Part shown: in pieces, positions 29,051-37,947 of the stretch
How the letters are laid out: every line of letters starts with the position of its first letter
How positions within the stretch are numbered: the stretch's first letter is position 1
IMG/VR virus record: IMGVR_UViG_3300044612_000941
Location: 1 to 54,214 of that record
Strand: one strand, 5' to 3'
DNA length: 54,214 nt
Source of the DNA: a virus
Notes under the pieces: generated by a model
Told to the model about the DNA's origin: nothing
What the model saw: the letters and a program-made list of their open reading frames with translations, nothing else
The model's database searches: none
Position numbers and translations under genes: made by a program

Positions 29051-30053
29051 TTAGTTTAGCCTTGATTGATTCCTGCAAATCAAGATCCTCTCTTACACGA
29101 TTAACAAATGCTTCTTTACCCTGAACCTTTGTGCCGTCAGGAAGTATATACCAAGCACCTGTGCGTTCTACAATGCCATTTAGTTCTGCGGTAGTAACCA
29201 AATCACCAATGGTATCAAGACCAATATCGTCACCTCTGAAATAAAAATCATACTCACCAGACTGGAACCCTGGAGAGGTTTTGGAGAACTGGAGTTCCCA
29301 CTTAATAGTTCTACCAATCTTTTCTTCAATTAATTTATCTCCTACCTTGATCTTTCCCTTAATCGCTTGATTGTCTGACTCTGAAGAAAAGAGTTTAACA
29401 ATACATGAGGAATAAAACTTAGTAGCCTGACCACCAGAAGGCTGCTGGCTAGTATACATAGCATTAATGTTATTACGAGACTGAGAAATGAGAACAAGCA
29501 AAGTTGGCTTAACCTTATTGTTTGCATAGTTAAGCATTTTCCATGCGTTACTAAAGTCACGGGATTCGGCTCCAATCTGTTTAGTGTTTTCTAATGCTTT
29601 CATTTCATCTGTATCTTTTTCAAAATAGATTGCAGGAAGCATTGATGTAATAGAGTCTACCACAATTAGGTCTACTCCAGCATTCATTAGTGCAACGCCA
29701 ACATCTACCATGTCACTAATAGTTCTTGCTTGTGAGTAGATTAATTTTTCTGGATCTACCCCAAGAGTTCTAGCCCAGTCTTCTGAGTATGACATTTCTG
29801 AATCAATCCATGCACACAACTTTCCTTCGGCTTGGGCTAGAGCAATCATTTGAAGGCACATGGAGGACTTTGCAGAGGACTTGGATCCCCAGATAAGAAC
29901 TTGTCTACCATAAGGAAGACCACCACCTAGTGCACGGTTTAGGCCATAACTAGGTGTTGGTTGATACTCATAGTTAACCCCTACCCCAGTGCCCAACTTT
30001 TTTCTTAACTTTGGATCAAGTGATGCCATTGCTTCTTCTACTGTAACTGTCAT
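29043..30053 (-). CDS. recA: RecA-like recombinase
   Basis: The 336-residue protein follows the RecA layout: YGLNRALGGGLPYGR, Walker A at 56-63 reading GSKSSAKS (Ala replaces the usual second Gly), a catalytic-type Glu in AWIDSEMSYS, Walker B in LIVVDSITSMLP, an LVLISQSRNNI strand, and a glycine-rich loop PSGGQATKFYSS. It should form filaments on ssDNA for recombination and repair. The C-terminal segment (about 280-336) is a short winged-helix-like tail. It overlaps the MazG-like gene by 1 bp. Confidence 0.9.
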   Translation of the reverse strand: MTVTVEEAMASLDPKLRKKLGTGVGVNYEYQPTPSYGLNRALGGGLPYGRQVLIWGSKSSAKSSMCLQMIALAQAEGKLCAWIDSEMSYSEDWARTLGVDPEKLIYSQARTISDMVDVGVALMNAGVDLIVVDSITSMLPAIYFEKDTDEMKALENTKQIGAESRDFSNAWKMLNYANNKVKPTLLVLISQSRNNINAMYTSQQPSGGQATKFYSSCIVKLFSSESDNQAIKGKIKVGDKLIEEKIGRTIKWELQFSKTSPGFQSGEYDFYFRGDDIGLDTIGDLVTTAELNGIVERTGAWYILPDGTKVQGKEAFVNRVREDLDLQESIKAKLSA

Positions 30054-30370
30054 TAGAATCTTACTCCATGCTTCTCTGGTCTAGTCTTGTTAAACTTTGT
30101 CTTTTCATCAAAAGCATAATCAAGTGAAATCTTAGTATACCCTGCCTCAACCATTCCTGCATAAAGGTCAAGGGTACGAATAAGAATATCTGCAAATTCT
30201 TTAGCAATTTCTTCTTCGCCCTTATCTTTTCTAACAGCCTCAAGCACCTCAACAACTTCTGAGACAATCATCATTAGTTGCTTAGACACAAATATATCAT
30301 CAACATCCTGATCCCAGAAACCTTTTTCTATTGCTACTTCATGCAACTTAATTGCTAAATCATCAAACAT
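30053..30370 (-). CDS. MazG-like nucleotide pyrophosphohydrolase
   Basis: A 105-residue all-helical protein with SKQLMMIVSEVVEVLEAVRK and, further on, FADILIRTLDLYAG: the E-x2-E and E/D-x2-D metal pairs of MazG. It should hydrolyse NTPs or dNTPs, perhaps cleaning the pool or lowering alarmone levels. It overlaps the polymerase by 8 bp and recA by 1 bp, so it is made with the replisome. Confidence 0.8.
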   Translation of the reverse strand: MFDDLAIKLHEVAIEKGFWDQDVDDIFVSKQLMMIVSEVVEVLEAVRKDKGEEEIAKEFADILIRTLDLYAGMVEAGYTKISLDYAFDEKTKFNKTRPEKHGVRF

Positions 30371-33300
30371 TTATATCCTCCAATGTAACTGTGCCGTCTT
30401 TTGTTTTTCCAAAACTGAACTTATAAGACTTTCCTTCTTCAATATGCATATAGGCTTTTGCAAATGATGTTGGAAATACTGTTATGGAATGCAACTCTCT
30501 TGATGTATCTGCCAAAGTTAGCGATGCCATCTTCTTTCCAGTCTTTGTAATCCTTGGTTTAAAAGATACAACAAACATTTCTTCATCAGTGTATGGTAGT
30601 TGCTTATAGCCTAAGAACTTAACAAGAGCGTTAGTTGACCCCTTTATCTCATCAGAAGGAACTGCAGAAACAATCCTATTGTCATTAACAAGAATGAGGT
30701 AAGTACGACCAGTCTCAATAGTGGTATTTTCATCATCAAATATGCCGACACTGCCAGTTTTGTCCAAAACTTCAACTCGTGACCATCCTGTTCCTCGCTT
30801 AATTGATTTTACCATACCCATAAAAATGTATGATCCTTTTTCTTCAAAGTCAACAATATCCTGAATGAATGCGTAGTAGTGAGAAGGAATAGTAATATTA
30901 AACTCTGGAAGGTTTAAATACTCATATAGGTTTTCTTTAATCTCTGTATCATTTCTTGGATTATCATTAAATGTTGCTGCGCCGATTGCATTTAAGGCTT
31001 GTAGTGCACGACTATTTACTCCGTTACCTTTGGTAAAGGTAAACTCTTCAAGTTCTTTGTACGAACCAAATGGTCGTGATTCAATATATCTTTGACCAAT
31101 CTTGTCAGATATGAACTTGATAGCACTGAGTCCGAACCGAATGCCCTTACCCTCAATCTTAAAATCAATATCCGAATCGTTAATATGAGGTAGTTTGATG
31201 CTAATCCCCATTCTTTTTGCTTCAATAAGATATTCAGTTCTTGCATCTTTATCCTTTTCATTTTTTAATATTGAGTACATGAACTCTAGTGGGTAATGAT
31301 ACTTTAACCACGCCGTCCAATACGAGAGCGTAGAATAAGCAACCGCATGAGACTTGTTGAACGAATATCCTGCGTGTGCTTCGAAGTCATGCCAAAGATC
31401 TTTAGCATCATTAGGCGAAATATAAGCAGATGCACCAGATACGAACCTATCCTTAAAAATGTCAAACTCTTTAGCATCTTTTTTCTTTCCAATGATCTTT
31501 CTAACTTTATCTGCTTCCGACATGGACATTTGTCCAAGGTGTACGCATGCTTGCATAACTTGTTCTTGGTAAAGAATACAGCCATAAGTGTCCTCCGTAA
31601 ATTCTTTTAGTATTTGATGGATATATGATATGTTTTTGCGACCATGCTTTCTGTCAACATATTCTTTTCCAATAGTATTCATTGCGCCTGGACGAACTAA
31701 GGCATTAGATGCAGCAAGTTCATCAAGATTTTTTACACCCATTTTAATAAGAAGGTTGGTATATGGCGCTGCTTCACACTGAAACACACCCTTTGTAAAA
31801 CCACTTGATAGCATTTCATAAACATTTGCATCGTCCATCTTAATCTTAAGAAGATCTATTTTCTTTCCATCTCGTTCTTTAATGATATCAATAGTGTCTT
31901 TTAATACAGATAATGTTTTTAATCCTAATGCATCAATCTTTATAAGCCCGATGCGTTCAGCCTCTTCCATGTCGACACCAACAACAGGTATACGTTCATC
32001 AGACCCAGTAGAAGATCTTGTTTCCAACGGAGCAAACCTAAAAATCGGATCTTTGCTAGTGACCACACCAGCAGCGTGTATGCCAGTACCACGAATACGA
32101 CCACGTAATTGTTCACCATAGACCTCCACCTCTGGATATTTTTCTCTAAACTCTCTTGTTGATTTTGATGTGCAATAATCATCCCATGAATCAACTGTCT
32201 TTAAAACTTTGTTAACATCTGACAATGGTATATTTAATACTCTTGATACATCTCTAACAATTCCTTTTCCAGTAAACTGTAAGAATGTAGCAATTGATGC
32301 AACATGTCGATACTGTCTAACTAAATAATCTTTTACTTCTTCACGACGAGTGTCTTGGATATCAGTGTCAATATCTGGAAAGTCATTGCGGTCTGGGTTG
32401 ATAAATCGGAAGAAAAGAAGTTTGTGCTTTATCGGGTCAATGTCAGTAATCCTTAGAGCATAACAAACCAAAGAACCTGCAGCCGAACCACGACCTGGGC
32501 CTACCATGATCTCTTCCTTTTTAGCCCAGTTAATCATGTTACTCACAACAAGGAAATATGGGGCAAACTTCTTGTCCTTAATAATCTGCAACTCTTCTTC
32601 AAGTCTGTCAAGGTACTCTTGATTTTCTGCCAAACCTCTTTCGACCAAACCTTCCATAGCAATCTTTGCAAGTTCTTTGTCAGGACTCTTATACTGCACT
32701 GGTAGTAAATTTAGTCCTTCTTGTATATCATAGTCTTCTACTGTATCTGCTAATAGGATTGTGTTTGAGTATATGTCAGGTCTGTCTATCCCCTGCGATT
32801 CCATCGCTGCCTTCATCTCTTCATAAGATAAAAGATGGATGTCAAACTTATTAAAAGTTATCTGACGGTCTTCGCCATAAAGATAGTCAAGTCTCTTCAT
32901 CATGTCTGGCTGCTTCTTGGACTTATCATATGTTGTATCTTTTTGAATCTTTGCATGAGTATTCATAAGAAGTTTAAATTCTTGAATCTCTATCTGAGAC
33001 TTATCTGCATGGTGACAGTCTGGAGTCACAATAGCCTTAATTCCAAACTCATCTGCTAAATCAAGAAGATGCTTATTAATATGAGGTTCGTTATGCGGCA
33101 TTACCTCAATATAATAGTCTTGACCAAATCGTTCTTGGAACCAGGATATATATTTCTTTGCAAGTGCAAACTCTTCTTCTTCAAGTGCTTTAACCAAAAC
33201 ACTGCTTGGACAAGCAGAAGAAACAATAATACCTTCTTTATACTTATCTAATATTTCAAAATCAAATCGTGGCTTCTTAAAGAAACCATCTGTCCAAGAT

Positions 33301-33635
33301 AGTTCACTAATCTTGTTTAAGTTTTCTAAACCAATTTTATTCTTGGCTAGAAGGATAATGTGGTTGTAGACAAGATCTTGCTGACCTTCTCTTTCAGACT
33401 TATCTCTTGTATCAGATATGTCTGCACACATATATCCTTCTAGACCGAGAATCGGCTTAATGCCCTTTGCTTTTGCAACTCGGTACAGTTCCCGATGCCC
33501 AGACAATGTTCCGTGATCAGTGATAGCCAATGCTGGCATACCAAGACCAACTGCTCGGTCTACTAATTCTTCTGGAGTAGCAATCCCATCAAACAAACTA
33601 AAATGGGTATGGACATGTAAGCCTACGTAGTTCAT
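30363..33635 (-). CDS. dnaE: DNA polymerase III alpha subunit (DnaE-type)
   Basis: The 1090-residue protein starts with a PHP domain (VGLHVHTHFSLFDG at 4-17, ITDHGTLSGH at 38-47). The palm follows with VGPGRGSAAGSLVCYALR and FPDIDTDIQDTRR, whose aspartates are the catalytic pair. A tandem HhH and finger region (AHAGYSFNKSHAVAYS) and a C-terminal OB-fold (YIFMGMVKSIKRGTG) complete the DnaE order. It is the phage replicative polymerase. The C-terminal tau-binding part of bacterial DnaE seems shortened. Confidence 0.95.
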   Translation of the reverse strand: MNYVGLHVHTHFSLFDGIATPEELVDRAVGLGMPALAITDHGTLSGHRELYRVAKAKGIKPILGLEGYMCADISDTRDKSEREGQQDLVYNHIILLAKNKIGLENLNKISELSWTDGFFKKPRFDFEILDKYKEGIIVSSACPSSVLVKALEEEEFALAKKYISWFQERFGQDYYIEVMPHNEPHINKHLLDLADEFGIKAIVTPDCHHADKSQIEIQEFKLLMNTHAKIQKDTTYDKSKKQPDMMKRLDYLYGEDRQITFNKFDIHLLSYEEMKAAMESQGIDRPDIYSNTILLADTVEDYDIQEGLNLLPVQYKSPDKELAKIAMEGLVERGLAENQEYLDRLEEELQIIKDKKFAPYFLVVSNMINWAKKEEIMVGPGRGSAAGSLVCYALRITDIDPIKHKLLFFRFINPDRNDFPDIDTDIQDTRREEVKDYLVRQYRHVASIATFLQFTGKGIVRDVSRVLNIPLSDVNKVLKTVDSWDDYCTSKSTREFREKYPEVEVYGEQLRGRIRGTGIHAAGVVTSKDPIFRFAPLETRSSTGSDERIPVVGVDMEEAERIGLIKIDALGLKTLSVLKDTIDIIKERDGKKIDLLKIKMDDANVYEMLSSGFTKGVFQCEAAPYTNLLIKMGVKNLDELAASNALVRPGAMNTIGKEYVDRKHGRKNISYIHQILKEFTEDTYGCILYQEQVMQACVHLGQMSMSEADKVRKIIGKKKDAKEFDIFKDRFVSGASAYISPNDAKDLWHDFEAHAGYSFNKSHAVAYSTLSYWTAWLKYHYPLEFMYSILKNEKDKDARTEYLIEAKRMGISIKLPHINDSDIDFKIEGKGIRFGLSAIKFISDKIGQRYIESRPFGSYKELEEFTFTKGNGVNSRALQALNAIGAATFNDNPRNDTEIKENLYEYLNLPEFNITIPSHYYAFIQDIVDFEEKGSYIFMGMVKSIKRGTGWSRVEVLDKTGSVGIFDDENTTIETGRTYLILVNDNRIVSAVPSDEIKGSTNALVKFLGYKQLPYTDEEMFVVSFKPRITKTGKKMASLTLADTSRELHSITVFPTSFAKAYMHIEEGKSYKFSFGKTKDGTVTLEDINV

Positions 33636-33636
33636 A

Positions 33637-34293
33637 TTACCAATCAGCGTTGGTTGATGAAGTTACAGATGGACTATCAAAGCCCAAATAGAAGGCTTCT
33701 TGTTCAGCATAAGGAATCTTCTTTAGTGCTGACTCAAGAGGATAAGGCTCAACTGTTCCCCAGTTAAATGGTTCCTTATCTGGTGCTGATGGAATCAATG
33801 TGTAATTTGTTTCAGTTCCCTGACCATTACGCTTTAACTTCCATAGTACATTTGAGATGCTTCCTGTTTCAAGAGCATACTCACGAATTGTATTAAATGA
33901 TGACTGCTTGCTGATACCCATTGACCAGATTGCAACATATGGTGCTTCGATACCGTCATCTACAAGAACGTTACAATAGAAACGAAGACGACCTCTCCAG
34001 CCAGCCTTTGGATCTTTACGGTGCATTTCTTCTGCCCAGTCACGTCCTTCTGTGTCCATAGTATCTACAGCCTTGCGCTTATAGTCCTTTGGATTAACGT
34101 GCTCCTTAACAACTAGTGCAAGTCCGCGCTTTTCATTATAGTTTGCAGAGTCCTCATCAAGTTCTTCAATGAATCGGATCTTTACTGATTGGCCGTCGGC
34201 AAGTTTAAGCCACTTTACCTTTGGTCCTGACTCGTCATACTTTGGCTTGTCGAGCAGGGCATTGATTGCTTTTAGTCCCTTTACTACGCTCAT
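33637..34293 (-). CDS. Probable ssDNA-binding protein
   Basis: The 218-residue protein (MSVVKGLKAINALLDKPKYD) has a WLKLADGQSVKIRFIEELDE strand, HRKDPKAGWRGRLRFYCNVL and YALETGSISNVLWKLKRNG, a conserved actinophage pattern usually placed in the gp32/ssDNA-binding group. The end is Ser/Thr-rich with a final DW. Position before the polymerase supports the role. AAGGAG precedes the ATG, and a TTGACA promoter lies 30-55 nt upstream. Confidence 0.6.
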   Translation of the reverse strand: MSVVKGLKAINALLDKPKYDESGPKVKWLKLADGQSVKIRFIEELDEDSANYNEKRGLALVVKEHVNPKDYKRKAVDTMDTEGRDWAEEMHRKDPKAGWRGRLRFYCNVLVDDGIEAPYVAIWSMGISKQSSFNTIREYALETGSISNVLWKLKRNGQGTETNYTLIPSAPDKEPFNWGTVEPYPLESALKKIPYAEQEAFYLGFDSPSVTSSTNADW

Positions 34294-34318
34294 ATTATTT
34301 CTCCTTTGTGTTGTTGTA

Positions 34319-35263
34319 TTAGTTTAGCATAAGTGATATGGAGTTGTCAAATCGAAACTCTAAGTTTTTTATTGATTCATCATCCATATCACCTATGTCT
34401 TTATATTTGCTATTAAGTTGTATAACGGAAACACGAGATCCAAGTTTTTCAATTATCCTGTCTTTCATATTTCCTCCTGCTTCATCGTTATCAGCAACAA
34501 CAATAATGTTATTGAAATACTTCTGAAGCAATTCTATTTGTGAGTTTGATACGTTAGCGCCAAGGGTAGCAACGGCTGGTAGACCAACTTGGTCAAGCCT
34601 CATAACATCAAAAGATGATTCTACCACATAGACTCTATCTGCTGTCTTGACTCTGTGTAAATTAAATAATGTTTTTGATTTTGGAAGTCCTGGAGTATTT
34701 TTAAATTCTTTGCCTTCGATTGATCTGCCAACAAAACCTAAAGCAATTCCATCTGGGCTATGTACTGGAACAGTTACCATATCTTGTTTTTCTGAATAGC
34801 CTAAAGAAAATTTTAATGCTGACTCTTTAGTAATTTTCCTATAGTTAAAATAATCTTTTGCTCTATCTGATGCTGCAAGGTTATTGTAAAGTCTTTTTAA
34901 AACTAGTTCGTCAAACTGTTTAAACTCTTCTTTTTTAATTAGTGTCTTGTCTATTTCAGAGATAATACTTCCTATTTTTTCTTTGCTCTTTATAAAACGA
35001 GCAGCCTCAAAATATGTTCTTCCAGATGTATGCATTACAAGTTCAATTAAGTCTGCAGATTTTTGACAAGAAAAACAGAAAAACATTCCGCTATCTTTTT
35101 GAACTTCTCCTGCTGGTGTTCTATGGTTATTATGAAATGGACAGAATATTATAAAGTCTGCATCAAGTTCAGACTCAACGTCTACACCCGATCCTGCGAG
35201 AACTCTTCTAACTTGCTCTTGACTGTATAAATCGCCTTTGACCCGTCTATTCCTTCTATCCAT
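34319..35263 (-). CDS. dnaG: DnaG-type DNA primase
   Basis: The zinc-binding domain has C41-x2-H44 and C63-x2-C66 (CPFHNNHRTP, FFCFSCQ). The core shows TVPVHSPDGIALGFVGRSIE and the Toprim signatures VVESSFDVMRL and VVADNDEAGG. The enzyme makes RNA primers for the DnaB-type helicase encoded two genes upstream. The 314-residue length lacks a long C-terminal helicase-binding domain. The start at ATG 35263 overlaps the upstream gene by 82 bp, but the residues there (DLYSQEQVRRVLAGSGVDV) belong to the conserved N-terminal helix, so the overlap seems real. Confidence 0.9.
   Translation of the reverse strand: MDRRNRRVKGDLYSQEQVRRVLAGSGVDVESELDADFIIFCPFHNNHRTPAGEVQKDSGMFFCFSCQKSADLIELVMHTSGRTYFEAARFIKSKEKIGSIISEIDKTLIKKEEFKQFDELVLKRLYNNLAASDRAKDYFNYRKITKESALKFSLGYSEKQDMVTVPVHSPDGIALGFVGRSIEGKEFKNTPGLPKSKTLFNLHRVKTADRVYVVESSFDVMRLDQVGLPAVATLGANVSNSQIELLQKYFNNIIVVADNDEAGGNMKDRIIEKLGSRVSVIQLNSKYKDIGDMDDESIKNLEFRFDNSISLMLN
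34321..34350 (-). promoter_or_regulatory. Promoter for the ssDNA-binding protein and polymerase
   Basis: Leftward: TTGACA (34350-34345), 18 nt ending TGC, TAAACT (34326-34321). The start lies near 34314, giving a 20-nt leader to ATG 34293. It covers the last codons of the primase gene. Confidence 0.65.
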
Positions 35264-35508
35264 TCGCTTTGTCTTCTTCCCGTGTATACTCCGTGTATTG
35301 ATATCTCAAATTCAAAATACTTCTTGTTCTCATTATAGTCTATCGTAAAATCTATGTCTATGTCAAGCCTTGGCACATATCCGCTAAGTCTCATTTCCAA
35401 GATTATTAGTCTTTTATACTCAGCCCTAAGTCTACCTATGGCAGATTCATCATGGATGATTCCGCTAAGGTTGAACCTTTTAATCGCCTTGTGGTGATAG
35501 TTTGACAT
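35182..35508 (-). CDS. Hypothetical protein, 108 aa
   Basis: Starts MSNYHHKAIKRFNLSGIIHD. A basic helix (IGRLRAEYKRLIILEM) precedes a beta-rich part with YFEFEISIHGVYTGRRQ. No known domain. It lies between helicase and primase genes and overlaps primase by 82 bp, so a role in primosome function is possible. Confidence 0.55.
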   Translation of the reverse strand: MSNYHHKAIKRFNLSGIIHDESAIGRLRAEYKRLIILEMRLSGYVPRLDIDIDFTIDYNENKKYFEFEISIHGVYTGRRQSEWIEGIDGSKAIYTVKSKLEEFSQDRV

Positions 35509-35520
35509 ATCATATTATAA

Positions 35521-36741
35521 CTACTTATCTTCAAAATCTTTATATCTATAGTATCCCTTGTCAAAATCGCACTGAACAAGGAAGTCTCCCATAAATCCAT
35601 TACGGTTCTTTCTAAAAGCGCATTCAATAATATCACTATTATTACCACGGCCTAGAGCAAGCACCCAGTCAGCATCGTAGGCAATCTGTCTAGACCAAGC
35701 AGTCTGACCCAGTGTAGGTACCGTAGAAAGATCGTTAACGTCATCTGGTGTAGCAGACGAGATAGCAATAATAGGAACTTCTTCGCCAATAGCCATTAGT
35801 TTAAGTTCTCTTGAAAGGTTCTTCATTCGTACCGTTTCATTATCTGACTTCTGATTAGGAGCCATCAATTGTAAATAGTCGACAATTACAAAGTCTGGCT
35901 TGTACTGATCAATCTTTCCACGAAGGACTGAAGGGTTGATTTCTCCACCTTGATCATTTGAGATAATATGAAACTCTGGCTTACCTTGTAGATTCTTTGC
36001 ATGCCATTCTTTCAGCATATCCATTTCAATCTCGCCATTACTCAACTTTCTATGAGACCAACGCCCTTCTCCCATGATAGTAAATACACGGTTACGGACT
36101 TCTGTCTCTGACATCTCAAGAGAGATTACAAGGGGTGTCTTACCCTGTTTCCAGGCCTGTACAGCGAAGTACAGGGCTAACCAAGACTTTCCTATACCTG
36201 GGTATGCTAAGAAGACTCCTAACTGACCTGGCATAATTCCAGACGGTAGGTAGTTGTCAAATCCTGGTAGACCAGTCTTGATACCAATGTGACCTAGTTC
36301 TTGCTGCTTTTTAACATTTTCAAAGTAGGCAATAGCAGACTCCAAGTCCGTAACATCAATATCACGAATAGCAGAAGTATTTTTCTTTAACTCCGATGTC
36401 TGTGTAATTAAATCATTAAGAGCAATTGTTCCTTGACCATTTTGAACATTTCCTGCTGCTGATCTTAAAATATCTTTTAGGCTATCTGTTAAGTATTCTC
36501 CTTGCAACTCTTCAAGGTGGTGTTTAGTTGCTCCAATATTTGCTACAGGAGAGAAGTCTCTAAACTTTTCTGTAACAAGTTCTGCTGGTGGAAGGGTTGA
36601 GTTGTTCTCAAAATAGAGTCGTATAAAATTCCAAATGTCTCCGTGAGTTCTCAGAAGGTTATCTACGTTTGCTTGTAGCAGTACATGGATTTGTTTATCC
36701 TGAAGAACTGCTGTTATAAGTTTAGCCTCTGTATTATTCAC
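35521..36741 (-). CDS. dnaB: DnaB-like replicative helicase
   Basis: The 406-residue protein has a helical N-terminal domain (1-110), a linker helix, and a RecA-type ATPase with Walker A at 179-186 (AYPGIGKS), VISLEMSETEVRNR, Walker B in FVIVDYLQLM, and a closing RKNRNGFMGDFLVQCDF arginine-finger region. It unwinds DNA ahead of the DnaE-type polymerase. It overlaps by 8 bp with the gene upstream, a possible loader. Confidence 0.93.
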   Translation of the reverse strand: MNNTEAKLITAVLQDKQIHVLLQANVDNLLRTHGDIWNFIRLYFENNSTLPPAELVTEKFRDFSPVANIGATKHHLEELQGEYLTDSLKDILRSAAGNVQNGQGTIALNDLITQTSELKKNTSAIRDIDVTDLESAIAYFENVKKQQELGHIGIKTGLPGFDNYLPSGIMPGQLGVFLAYPGIGKSWLALYFAVQAWKQGKTPLVISLEMSETEVRNRVFTIMGEGRWSHRKLSNGEIEMDMLKEWHAKNLQGKPEFHIISNDQGGEINPSVLRGKIDQYKPDFVIVDYLQLMAPNQKSDNETVRMKNLSRELKLMAIGEEVPIIAISSATPDDVNDLSTVPTLGQTAWSRQIAYDADWVLALGRGNNSDIIECAFRKNRNGFMGDFLVQCDFDKGYYRYKDFEDK

Positions 36742-37042
36742 TTAGCCACTCCTTTGCCATCCGTCTACGCTCTTCTCTTTCTTCATCGTCTCTTTTTTTA
36801 TCTTTTTGTGCCTGTAATATTTTCTCTGCATTGTACGCAAAGTAATTCCAAGATGGGTGCTCTGCAACTTTAAAATAGTACTCAAGTATATCGTAGCATC
36901 CAGAGATACCGTATGATTCTACAAGAGCGTCTGAAGCCCATTGCTCTACATTTAAATTAAGTGATGGCTTTTGCTCATACCTTGCAGTATGGAACTTGCT
37001 GTAGCGTGAAAGCAAAGCCATTCGGTCTTTGCGTTCGGCCAT
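36734..37042 (-). CDS. Helicase-associated protein, possible loader
   Basis: A 102-residue helical protein (MAERKDRMALLSRYSKFHTA) with NLNVEQWASDALVESYGISG, WNYFAYNAEKILQ and a highly charged end (KKRDDEEREERRRMAKEWL). I recall this W-x-x-DxLVESYG pattern in actinophage replication clusters, always beside the helicase. The loader role is inferred from position and from the helical, charged layout. Confidence 0.5.
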   Translation of the reverse strand: MAERKDRMALLSRYSKFHTARYEQKPSLNLNVEQWASDALVESYGISGCYDILEYYFKVAEHPSWNYFAYNAEKILQAQKDKKRDDEEREERRRMAKEWLSE

Positions 37043-37248
37043 TACTTTTCGTCTGCCTCCGCTTGGGCTTCAACAATCTTTGCAGTTAGTTTGTCTTCAA
37101 CAAACTTATAAACTCTTTCAAAAGCCTGATCTGTATTTTCTCCATCACGCTTGCTATCAATGATTCCAAGATCCAGCCTCAAAGACTGAAAATTTCCAAG
37201 ATTTAATGTATACCCCAGCGTTACTGATACTTTCGTTTCTTCTGCCAT
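37042..37248 (-). CDS. Conserved phage protein at the head of the replication unit
   Basis: ATG 37248 follows GGAGGGG by 2-3 nt and a strong promoter (37326-37354). A frame extending 29 codons upstream would cover the promoter and is rejected. The 68-residue protein (MAEETKVSVTLGYTLNLGNF) has a beta-hairpin start, RDGENTDQAFERVYKFVEDK and an acidic end. Function unknown; first gene of the leftward replication unit. Confidence 0.65.
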   Translation of the reverse strand: MAEETKVSVTLGYTLNLGNFQSLRLDLGIIDSKRDGENTDQAFERVYKFVEDKLTAKIVEAQAEADEK

Positions 37249-37264
37249 TACCCCTCCAAGGGAC

Positions 37265-37810
37265 TTAGTTAATAGATTCATTCCAAATCGGAATGTATCG
37301 TCCATCTTCTGTTCTCGTATATGTAAGTATACCATCGCCCATTCTGCGTGTCAACTCTTGTTTTGTTGGCGTGATATCGTTTGTTATTAAATTATCTTTT
37401 CTTGGTCTTCCAATATGGTGAGTTGCAAGTATATCACGTATCTCTCTTACTTGCGATTCTGAGTAGTATGATCGTACTTGCCATCCTCTATCCCCGCCTT
37501 TTTGAGATCCCGTTGGAAATGGAATGACTCCCCGTTTCATTAGTGATGGCATATATTTTTTATGACGATTAACTAAATCAGCAGTCTGGCCTACTGTATA
37601 TGCTCTTTCTCTTTTATTTTTAAAATCATTAATTAAACAACTTTCAATCTGATCTTTTGTAATATTATAAACAGACATTATTCCGTTAGATTGATTATAA
37701 TGATGTACACGAACAAGGCATCCGTTTAAAAACCATACCTTCTTACTTCCAGGTATTACAGGGAGGAGATTGTACCCTTCGCTCTGAGTTGTTCCTTTTT
37801 TAGTAGCCAT
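37265..37810 (-). CDS. MerR-like DNA-binding protein with AT-hook-like end
   Basis: The 181-residue protein has a winged-helix segment (residues 70-135) starting AYTVGQTADLVNRHKKYMPS, with FPTGSQKGGDRGWQVRSYYS as the wing and SQVREIRDILATHH as a closing helix, as in MerR/excisionase-type domains. HIGRPRKDN then resembles an AT-hook. It overlaps the zinc-ribbon gene by 55 bp and holds the replication promoter in its 3' end, so it may regulate that promoter. That link is inference. Confidence 0.65.
   Translation of the reverse strand: MATKKGTTQSEGYNLLPVIPGSKKVWFLNGCLVRVHHYNQSNGIMSVYNITKDQIESCLINDFKNKRERAYTVGQTADLVNRHKKYMPSLMKRGVIPFPTGSQKGGDRGWQVRSYYSESQVREIRDILATHHIGRPRKDNLITNDITPTKQELTRRMGDGILTYTRTEDGRYIPIWNESIN
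37326..37354 (-). promoter_or_regulatory. Strong sigma-70 promoter for the replication unit
   Basis: Leftward: perfect TTGACA (37354-37349), 17-nt spacer ending GGGCGATGG, TATACT (37331-37326). It lies inside the 3' end of the gene at 37265-37810 and is a near copy of the promoter at 17640-17669. It is well placed to drive helicase, primase and polymerase early in infection. Confidence 0.85.
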
Positions 37811-37947
37811 CTTCCCTCTTCCGAATTGTTAGGTGGATTAAAAAATTTTCTATTACCACACAAAACACAATAGACTTCAAGATGATTGATTGCACTATAT
37901 ATCCTGTCTATAAACATTCTGCCAGAGCACTTGTTGCATTTGATCAT
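37756..37947 (-). CDS. Small zinc ribbon protein
   Basis: A 63-residue protein: MIKCNKCSGRMFIDRIYSAI followed by LEVYCVLCGNRKFFNPP, so C4-x2-C7 and C27-x2-C30 form a zinc ribbon. The end is Lys/Arg-rich. It starts with a TAATG overlap after the structural gene upstream and probably binds nucleic acid or a regulator. Confidence 0.75.
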   Translation of the reverse strand: MIKCNKCSGRMFIDRIYSAINHLEVYCVLCGNRKFFNPPNNSEEGRWLLKKEQLRAKGTISSL

